NCBI GenBank assembly: GCA_030607235.1
Contig: JAUWEX010000095.1
Location: forward strand, 1 to 5,654
Direction of reading: 5' to 3'
Length of the DNA: 5,654 nt
Source: Planctomycetota bacterium
GTDB taxonomy: Bacteria; Planctomycetota; B129-G9
Shown: one piece after another, positions 1-4,700 of the stretch
How positions within the stretch are numbered: the first letter of the stretch is position 1
Layout of the letters: each line of letters starts with the position of its first letter
Made by a program: the position numbers and the translations under genes
The notes under the pieces: model-generated
The model's input: only the letters and a program-made list of their open reading frames with translations
The model's database searches: none
What the model was told of the DNA's origin: nothing

Positions 1-1005
1 GCCGTCGCCGACGAGCCACGTCTGCTGGACGGAACACTTGCCGTAGGTCTTCTCGCCGACTATCAGCGCACGCTTGTAGTCTTGCAGCGCGCCCGCGACA
101 ATCTCCGAGGCGCTGGCGCTGTCGCCGTTTACCAGCACGACCACCGGCACGGATTCGCCGCCGAGCAGAGTGCCGTCTTTTTTGGCGTTGAATTCGCTGC
201 GGGACGCGGGCGTGCGGCCCCGGGTAGAGACAATCAGCCCCTCTTCGATAAACATATCCACGATCTCGGTCGCCTGCGAGAGCAACCCGCCGGGATTGCC
301 GCGCAAATCAAGCACGAAGCCGCGCATTCCGTCTTTTTGCATTTCCTCGATGGCCTCGCGCAGATCGGTCGCGGCGTTTTCGCTGAACTCCTGTAGCCGT
401 GCGTAGCCTATTTTGTTCGCCTCGTCGACGAAGCCCCGTGTGATGTAGTCGGTCTTGATTTTCGCGCGCACGATCTCGACGTCGCGGCTCGCCTCCGCAT
501 CTTTGCTCCGCACGGTGAGGATTACCTTCGTGCCGATTTCGCCCTGAATCATCAATTGTATATCCGGCCAAGACATGTCGGCGATATCCTCGCCGTCGAC
601 TTTTTCGATCACGTCGAACGGCTTGATTCCGGCCTTCTCGGCGGGAGAATCGGGAATCGGCCGCAAGACGATCACCTGCCCGTCGCGGAAGGAAATGCTC
701 ACACCAACGCCGACCAACTCTCCGGCGAGCGCGTTACGCCACATTAGGGCTTCGTCGGCGGTCATGTAACTGGCGTGTCGATCGCCGGTCGCCTCGACCA
801 TGCCCTTCAGCGCGCCGTCGTGAAGTTTTTCTCGCGGGACCTCGTCTACGAAATTCTCGCGGATGAGGTACCAGACCCGGGCGTAATCCTCCGCATCGCC
901 GTATACCCCCTCGTCGACACCGCGGCTGAATGCCATCGAAAACGACAACGCCACGGTTATCACCGCAACGCCGACCCAGAATGCTATGTCCTTTTTGGTG
1001 TACAT
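1..1005 (-). CDS. S41-family C-terminal processing protease (CtpA/Prc type), N-terminal 335 residues; C-terminus beyond window
   Basis: Serine protease that cleaves near the C-termini of exported or membrane proteins. Translated from the minus strand, the frame stays open from ATG at 1005 to the window edge. Residues 8-28 form a hydrophobic segment after MYTKKD, an uncleaved signal anchor or signal peptide placing the enzyme outside the cytoplasm. A PDZ domain spans about 95-180 (VGVGVSI, then SPAEKAGIKPFDVI). The S41 peptidase domain starts near 198 and contains LDLRGNPGG (232-240). The catalytic serine is S298 in the SASASE motif (296-301). Lysine K323 lies 25 residues later and Gln327 four further on, the spacing known for E. 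coli Prc and algal D1 protease. Oddity: the residue after the catalytic Lys is Cys324 where the family usually has Gly. The start is supported by AGGAG at 1012-1016, 6 nt upstream, and a promoter at 1069-1097. Family assignment is secure. Substrates are unknown; the nearby anti-sigma factor is a speculative candidate. Confidence 0.95.
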   Translation of the reverse strand, partial: MYTKKDIAFWVGVAVITVALSFSMAFSRGVDEGVYGDAEDYARVWYLIRENFVDEVPREKLHDGALKGMVEATGDRHASYMTADEALMWRNALAGELVGVGVSISFRDGQVIVLRPIPDSPAEKAGIKPFDVIEKVDGEDIADMSWPDIQLMIQGEIGTKVILTVRSKDAEASRDVEIVRAKIKTDYITRGFVDEANKIGYARLQEFSENAATDLREAIEEMQKDGMRGFVLDLRGNPGGLLSQATEIVDMFIEEGLIVSTRGRTPASRSEFNAKKDGTLLGGESVPVVVLVNGDSASASEIVAGALQDYKRALIVGEKTYGKCSVQQTWLVGDG

Positions 1006-1011
1006 CCTGCG

Positions 1012-1016
1012 CTCCT
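1012..1016 (-). promoter_or_regulatory. Ribosome binding site of the S41 protease gene
   Basis: AGGAG on the minus strand, 6 nt before the ATG at 1005. This is good Shine-Dalgarno complementarity and spacing, and it fixes the protease start. Confidence 0.8.
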
Positions 1017-1028
1017 GTAAAGTTTCGC

Positions 1029-1046
1029 CCCCGGATGTCGCCGGGG
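1029..1046 (-). other. GC-rich stem-loop in the S41 protease leader
   Basis: A perfect inverted repeat, CCCCGG then six bases then CCGGGG. It lies between the predicted -10 box (1069-1074) and the ribosome binding site (1012-1016) of the protease gene, so it would form a 6-bp all-GC hairpin in the mRNA leader. No T-run follows on the minus strand, so it does not look like an intrinsic terminator. It could stabilise the mRNA 5' end or bind a regulator as DNA. The function is inferred. Confidence 0.45.
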
Positions 1047-1068
1047 TATGTTATATTAAAGAGGGTCG

Positions 1069-1097
1069 ATTATACGCCACGAGTCGCGCGCGCGCAA
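1069..1097 (-). promoter_or_regulatory. Sigma70-type promoter for the S41 protease gene
   Basis: On the minus strand, TTGCGC (1097-1092) and a perfect TATAAT (1074-1069) are separated by exactly 17 nt. Transcription would start near 1062, giving a leader of about 57 nt before the ATG at 1005. The -10 box is perfect. The -35 box matches the first three consensus bases. Part of the spacer is alternating CG. Confidence 0.6.
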
Positions 1098-1139
1098 CGT
1101 TTCGAAGGAGTGGTTTTCGTCCGGCGCGCAAAATTTTCC

Positions 1140-1168
1140 TTGCCCGCGGCCGCCGCGCGCAATAGTAT
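1140..1168 (+). promoter_or_regulatory. Candidate sigma70-type promoter for rmuC
   Basis: TTGCCC (1140-1145) and TAGTAT (1163-1168) are spaced 17 nt apart on the plus strand, each matching 4 of 6 consensus bases. The leader to the ATG at 1200 would be about 25 nt. It is the best plus-strand pair I found in the divergent region, but both boxes are imperfect and chance matches of this quality are common. Confidence 0.35.
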
Positions 1169-1199
1169 CGTGTTCGTATTACTTTTTGTGGGGCAAATG

Positions 1200-2360
1200 A
1201 TGGGGATTCTTTATGCAATCGTAGCCGTCCTTGCGGCCGCCGTGATTTTGCTGGTGATTTTGCTTCTGCGCAAGCCCGCCGGCAACCACGAGCAGATGCG
1301 GCTGATGCAGCAGCAACTCGACTCGATGCGTAGCCAACTGGGCCAGTCGCTGACCGGCCTGACGAGCAACGTAACCGCACAGATGTCGAACACCACCGAC
1401 AGCATCGCGCTGCGCTTCCGCGAAATCACCGAACAGATGGGCAAACTCAGCGACACGCTCAACCACCAGATATCCTCGCTCAACGCCAACGTCTCCGGGC
1501 GCATAGACAAGCAGACCGGATTGTTCGGCGACGTGAAAGAAAAGGTCGGCGCGCTGGAGGAGTCCAAAAAAATGCTCGAACACCTGCGCTCCGAGATCGC
1601 GAGCCTGAACAACATCTTCACCGCGCCGAAACTGCGCGGCGAGTTCGGCGAGCAACTGCTGGAGGGCCTGCTCAAGGACAGGCTCCCCGCCGACAAGTTC
1701 GCGATGCAGTACGCGCTCGGCGGCGAAAGGGTCGACGCGGTGATCCTGCTCGACGACGCGATCATCCCGATCGACGCGAAGTTCCCGCTGGACAATTTCC
1801 GGCGGCTGGCGGCCTGCGACGACCCGCAAAGCGCCGAGGCGAAAAAAGCGCGCACGGAATTCGCCCGCAACGTGAGAAAACACATCGACGACATCGCGGC
1901 CAAATACATCCGCCCCGACAAAAAGACACTGGATTTCGCGCTGATGTACATCCCCGCCGAAAACGTCTACCACAGCCTCCTGCTCGAAGACGACTTCGTC
2001 ATCAACGGCCAGTCGCTCATTCAGTACAGTGCCTCGAAAAAAGTCATGCCCGTCAGCCCCAACAGCATCTACGCATATCTGCAAACGATCGTAACCGGCC
2101 TGAGGCGGCTGCAAATCGAAGAACATGCACAGGAGGTGCTGCTCAATCAGCAAAAATGGGCGCGCGAACTGGGACTGTTCAGCAAGGAATTTATCGTACT
2201 CGGCACGCACCTGCGCAACGCGCAGAATAAGTACATGGAATCGGTGCGTTATCTCGACAGGCTGGTCTCGCAGTTCGAAATGATCGGCGCTCACGATTTG
2301 GAAATCGACGGCACAGAGCGCGCGCCGCTGCCCGCCGCCGAAGAGGAAGAACAGATCTAG
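1200..2360 (+). CDS. rmuC: RmuC-family DNA recombination protein, membrane-anchored
   Basis: RmuC proteins have a nuclease-like fold and were named for limiting recombination and inversion at short inverted repeats in E. coli; their biochemistry is poorly defined. This 386-residue protein begins with a single membrane helix (3-23). A Gln/Ser/Leu-rich coiled coil follows (about 30-138). The RmuC domain then has LRGEFGEQLLEGLL (145-158), RVDAVI (177-182) and PIDAKFPL (190-197); the D179, D192 and K194 pattern resembles a PD-(D/E)xK nuclease core. FALMYIPAE (246-254) and the tail up to MIGAH are also typical, and the protein ends in an acidic run. The frame is open upstream to 930, but that part overlaps the protease gene and its promoter. 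Tandem ATGs lie at 1197 and 1200; I chose 1200 because GTGGGG (1188-1193) is 6 nt away, and the hydrophobic anchor follows at once. It is transcribed divergently from the protease and convergently with the anti-sigma gene. Confidence 0.92.
   Translation: MGILYAIVAVLAAAVILLVILLLRKPAGNHEQMRLMQQQLDSMRSQLGQSLTGLTSNVTAQMSNTTDSIALRFREITEQMGKLSDTLNHQISSLNANVSGRIDKQTGLFGDVKEKVGALEESKKMLEHLRSEIASLNNIFTAPKLRGEFGEQLLEGLLKDRLPADKFAMQYALGGERVDAVILLDDAIIPIDAKFPLDNFRRLAACDDPQSAEAKKARTEFARNVRKHIDDIAAKYIRPDKKTLDFALMYIPAENVYHSLLLEDDFVINGQSLIQYSASKKVMPVSPNSIYAYLQTIVTGLRRLQIEEHAQEVLLNQQKWARELGLFSKEFIVLGTHLRNAQNKYMESVRYLDRLVSQFEMIGAHDLEIDGTERAPLPAAEEEEQI
2357..2360. other. Shared CTAG: overlapping stop codons of two convergent genes
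   Basis: The palindrome CTAG supplies TAG for rmuC on the plus strand (2358-2360) and TAG for the anti-sigma gene on the minus strand (2359-2357). There is no room for a terminator between the genes, so each transcript must run into the other gene's antisense strand. Confidence 0.95.
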
Positions 2361-3958
2361 GGCGTCCGGCCCGCCGAGCGAATCAGGCACAGCAACAGGA
2401 TGGTACGCGGCTCGGTGTCCAGCGTTTCTTCCGCGGCGCCGTCGGCTTTGGCGCTTTCGCGGTCTTCCGCCGGTTCGGGAACAAAGCCCGCCTCCAGCGG
2501 CCCCAGCACCAGGTCAAGCCCGCCGACACGGGCGAGTTTATCGAGGAGCCGGGCGATTTGCTCGTCGGTCAGCTCCACCTCCATCGTCGACCCCGCCGAG
2601 ACACCCCCGGCTTTCTCCGCAAGCAAAGGCTTGAGGCTCTCAAAGATTTCGGCGATTTGCTCCTCGTTTAGATCGCCAGCAGCGGATTGCACAACGAGCG
2701 TCTGGCGAAAGATCGGCCTGACCGAGATTTCGGGCGCAGGTTCTTCGGGCGCGACCCCCTTGACATCGGCGGCGTCTGACTGTTCGTTTTCCGGGGCGGC
2801 CTTTTCAATTGTATCGGAGGCGCTTGCCTTGCCCAGCGTCATACAAGGCGGCTCCTGTGTTTTTTGCTCCATGTTCTTTATCGCGTCCCGTACCTCCACG
2901 AGTTCGCGCTCCAGCGCCTCGCGTTGCGCGATTTCGGAATCGTCCTTTTCGGACTGCATATCCTTGTCCTCGCCGTTTCCTTCTATTGAAGGCGCGGATT
3001 TTGCCTGGCCCTTAACCAGCACGTCAAGCGCATCCGTCAATTCCTTCTCGCGTTGTTTCAGCATCTCGAGATCTACGACCGCGCCAGCCCCGGCCATGCT
3101 TTTGTCATGCGCAAAACGGCTCATTGATTTTGGTGGCGGCGCGTTCGTTTCGGCGAGTTGCCTGTTTTGCGCGACAATTTTTCGCTGCGAAATTTCGGTC
3201 GCTTCCCGCAGATTGTCGACCTGCTCTTCGGTCTGGACCCGCCTCGTTGCGGCGACGTAAAGGCGCTTGAGGCGTGCAGACTTCTCGGCAGCCTGCAGTG
3301 CGGTCTGGGGGACGGATTTTTCTTTCCCGGCCTCATCGCGCAATACCGGAATTCCAGCAAGGTTGGAGGAGAGATTGACCCTGTCGTTGTATAACTCCAG
3401 CAGATCTTCGACTCTGGCGTTTTCGGCGTTGTTGTAGATGATCTCCATCTGTTCTTCCGAATACCCCTCGGCGGGTTTGTCGAGTTCGATCGCCAAAAAC
3501 GCGACCACTCGCTCCGGCGGCACAAGACCCGCATCATCGCTTACGGCTACTTCCGGCGCGGGGGTTCCGGCGCGGTCTTGCGTGGCGACTCCGTTGTCTT
3601 TTGGGAGAGGCGGCATTCCGAGATTTAGCGCGAAATAGGCCACCATGATGATCGCCCCGACCAGAACGGCCGCCACGGCAACCCGCAAAACCGCCGGGCG
3701 TCGGGCGTAGATGGATTTCGTCCGTTCGCCGCCGCCGAAATGTTCGCTTGCGGCCTCGTCAAGCGCCCGCGACAGTCCCAACGGCGCTTTCTCCACGGGC
3801 ATCTCGTCCAGCATCACCAGCATCCGGCGATACCGCGCGAGTTCCTCGCGGCACCCGGCGCACTCGTCGAGATGGGCCTCGTAGTCGAGCCGCTCGCGCT
3901 CGTCCATCAAATCGGACAGGTAGCGCGAAGCGTCCTGTTTGTCTCTTTTGCACTGCAT
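2357..3958 (-). CDS. Transmembrane zinc-finger anti-sigma factor with long extracytoplasmic region
   Basis: Predicted to bind and inhibit the ECF sigma factor encoded just upstream. Residues 1-60 form an anti-sigma domain with Cys3, His29, Cys33 and Cys36. The H-x3-C-x2-C core and the 26-residue Cys-to-His spacing match zinc anti-sigma factors such as RsrA. One membrane helix spans about 89-113, after a basic YARRP. The remaining 420 residues should be extracytoplasmic, much longer than usual. They comprise a segment at 145-200, a helical stretch (219-270), charged coiled-coil-like helices (296-316 and 342-368), a Pro/Glu-rich linker (385-412) and a C-terminal alpha/beta domain (415-527) of alternating strands and helices ending in the strand TILLLCLI. 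I do not recognise this C-terminal part as a named family. ATG at 3958 is preferred over an in-frame GTG at 3970 because GGAG lies 6 nt before it, and the GTG codon overlaps that GGAG. The stop overlaps rmuC's. Anti-sigma role likely; signal unknown. Confidence 0.85.
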   Translation of the reverse strand: MQCKRDKQDASRYLSDLMDERERLDYEAHLDECAGCREELARYRRMLVMLDEMPVEKAPLGLSRALDEAASEHFGGGERTKSIYARRPAVLRVAVAAVLVGAIIMVAYFALNLGMPPLPKDNGVATQDRAGTPAPEVAVSDDAGLVPPERVVAFLAIELDKPAEGYSEEQMEIIYNNAENARVEDLLELYNDRVNLSSNLAGIPVLRDEAGKEKSVPQTALQAAEKSARLKRLYVAATRRVQTEEQVDNLREATEISQRKIVAQNRQLAETNAPPPKSMSRFAHDKSMAGAGAVVDLEMLKQREKELTDALDVLVKGQAKSAPSIEGNGEDKDMQSEKDDSEIAQREALERELVEVRDAIKNMEQKTQEPPCMTLGKASASDTIEKAAPENEQSDAADVKGVAPEEPAPEISVRPIFRQTLVVQSAAGDLNEEQIAEIFESLKPLLAEKAGGVSAGSTMEVELTDEQIARLLDKLARVGGLDLVLGPLEAGFVPEPAEDRESAKADGAAEETLDTEPRTILLLCLIRSAGRTP

Positions 3959-3964
3959 AGCGTT

Positions 3965-3968
3965 CTCC
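3965..3968 (-). promoter_or_regulatory. Ribosome binding site deciding the anti-sigma start
   Basis: GGAG on the minus strand lies 6 nt before ATG 3958. The alternative in-frame GTG at 3970-3968 overlaps this site, which argues for the ATG. Confidence 0.65.
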
Positions 3969-3973
3969 ACTCA

Positions 3974-3989
3974 TTGCCGTCTCCGGCAA
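3974..3989 (-). other. Leader hairpin with GAGA tetraloop before the anti-sigma gene
   Basis: On the minus strand, TTGCCG-GAGA-CGGCAA is a perfect 6-bp stem closed by a GNRA-class tetraloop, extendable by two G-U wobble pairs (3972-3991). It falls in the predicted leader, 5 nt upstream of the GGAG ribosome binding site (3965-3968). It could set translation efficiency or mRNA stability of the anti-sigma factor relative to the sigma factor. The structure is clear in the sequence; the function is inferred. There is no T-run, so it is not a terminator. Confidence 0.5.
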
Positions 3990-4010
3990 CACTGTCCATT
4001 TCGTTCCCTC

Positions 4011-4016
4011 ATTATA
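4011..4016 (-). promoter_or_regulatory. Perfect TATAAT next to the ECF-type -10 element
   Basis: TATAAT on the minus strand directly follows the GTCTAA of the ECF-type promoter. A housekeeping -35 at 17 nt would be TAAAAC (4039-4034), which matches the consensus poorly. It may be a weak second promoter, or only AT-rich melting sequence around the ECF start site. Confidence 0.3.
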
Positions 4017-4044
4017 TTAGACGCGATGGGGCCGTTTTAGTTCC
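4017..4044 (-). promoter_or_regulatory. RpoE-type ECF sigma promoter in front of the anti-sigma gene
   Basis: On the minus strand, GGAACTA (4044-4038) is followed by exactly 15 nt and then GTCTAA (4022-4017). The RpoE/ECF class is known for a GGAACTT-like -35 with its AAC core and a GTC/TCTAA-like -10 about 15-16 nt apart. Only the last -35 base differs from the form I recall. An A/T-rich stretch lies just upstream of the -35 (4047-4062), as in strong ECF promoters. It sits in the sigma/anti-sigma gap and points at the anti-sigma gene, with a predicted start near 4010 and a leader of about 52 nt. That the neighbouring sigma factor recognises it is an inference. Confidence 0.65.
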
Positions 4045-4060
4045 CGGATTTTTCAAAAAA

Positions 4061-4684
4061 TCAGACGAATTTATCGAGTTTTATGCGCAGTTCTTTTCGC
4101 GCCCGATGCAGGCGCGATTTGACCGTACCCTCGGGAACCCCCAGAGTGCGGGCGATTTCGCCGTATTCCATTTTTTCCATATCGCGCAGCACCACGACCT
4201 CACGACACTGTTCGTCGAGCGATAGGATCGCGTTTTCGATCGCCGCGCCCATCTCCGCGCGGTGCGCCCGCCGCACCGGCCCGGCCGCGCCGTCGGGCGG
4301 ATCGTACGCTGCGCGCTTGCCGTCCGGGGACGAATCCGCGCCAATTCTGACGCCGGAAGCCCGCTCGACCTTGCGACGGCGCAGTTTGCTGGTGCAGAGG
4401 TTGAGCGCCACCGACCACAGCCAGGTCGAAAAACGCGACCGCCCATCGAACTTCGGCAGGTTGTTCAGCGCCTTAAGAAAGGCCTCCTGCGCCAGGTCCG
4501 CCGCGTCGTCGCGGCTGCCGGTCATCCGAAACATGGCGTTGAAAATGCGGTCCTGGTACTTCACGACGAGGTGCGCGAAGGCGTCCCGGTCGCCGCGCCG
4601 GGCGGCGGATACCAGTTCCGCATCGTTATCGGAATTTGTATATTTCTTTTTCATGCCGCGGCGGTCGCGGACGGCCGCCAACAT
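4061..4684 (-). CDS. ECF-family RNA polymerase sigma factor (RpoE-like)
   Basis: Directs RNA polymerase to stress-response promoters when released from its anti-sigma factor. The 207-residue protein has only regions 2 and 4, as expected for ECF sigma factors. Region 2 covers about 22-105: DAELVSAARRGDRDAF, then DDAADLAQEAFLKAL (59-73, core-binding and -10 contacts) and FSTWLWSVALNLC (85-97). A variable linker (106-147) is rich in Arg, Asp and Pro. Region 4 covers 148-205, with the helix-turn-helix YGEIARTLGVPEGTVKSRLH (174-193) that reads the -35 element. Starts considered are ATG 4684 (chosen because codons 2-10 mostly end in G or C, as in the body of the gene) and ATG 4654 (MKKKYTN..., 197 aa); neither has a well-spaced ribosome binding site. 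It lies 16 nt after the pyruvate kinase stop, suggesting co-transcription, and the anti-sigma gene follows after 102 nt. The family is certain; the exact start is not. Confidence 0.93.
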   Translation of the reverse strand: MLAAVRDRRGMKKKYTNSDNDAELVSAARRGDRDAFAHLVVKYQDRIFNAMFRMTGSRDDAADLAQEAFLKALNNLPKFDGRSRFSTWLWSVALNLCTSKLRRRKVERASGVRIGADSSPDGKRAAYDPPDGAAGPVRRAHRAEMGAAIENAILSLDEQCREVVVLRDMEKMEYGEIARTLGVPEGTVKSRLHRARKELRIKLDKFV

Positions 4685-4700
4685 CTTCCATATTATTAAA

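Noticed and set aside
1041..1060. Plus-strand TATATT (1052-1057) as the rmuC -10 box
   Set aside because: No -35 element at 16-18 nt upstream; that position is GC-rich. The pair at 1140-1168 is closer to rmuC and better spaced.
930..1199. N-terminal extension of the rmuC frame
   Set aside because: It overlaps the start of the protease gene and its promoter, translates to a basic low-quality sequence, and would bury the N-terminal membrane anchor typical of RmuC.
1179..2390. 403-residue open frame on the minus strand opposite rmuC
   Set aside because: It mirrors the GC-rich codon pattern of rmuC, gives a composition rich in Val, Phe, His and Gln with no recognisable domain, and lies wholly antisense to a clear RmuC protein.
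2400..3260. 286-residue open frame on the plus strand opposite the anti-sigma gene
   Set aside because: A serine-rich translation with no domain, as expected from the antisense of an Ala/Glu-rich coding sequence. The minus-strand frame has the zinc-finger motif, membrane helix and ribosome binding site.
4003..4008. A second GGGAAC on the minus strand, suggesting tandem ECF promoters
   Set aside because: No GTC or TCTAA-like -10 element lies 15-18 nt downstream; the sequence there is within the leader hairpin.
4047..4062. GATTTTT/AAAAATC inverted repeat after the sigma gene as a terminator
   Set aside because: The stem is entirely A/T except one pair, with a two-base loop, so it would not form a terminator hairpin. 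It is better read as the A/T-rich stretch upstream of the ECF-type -35.
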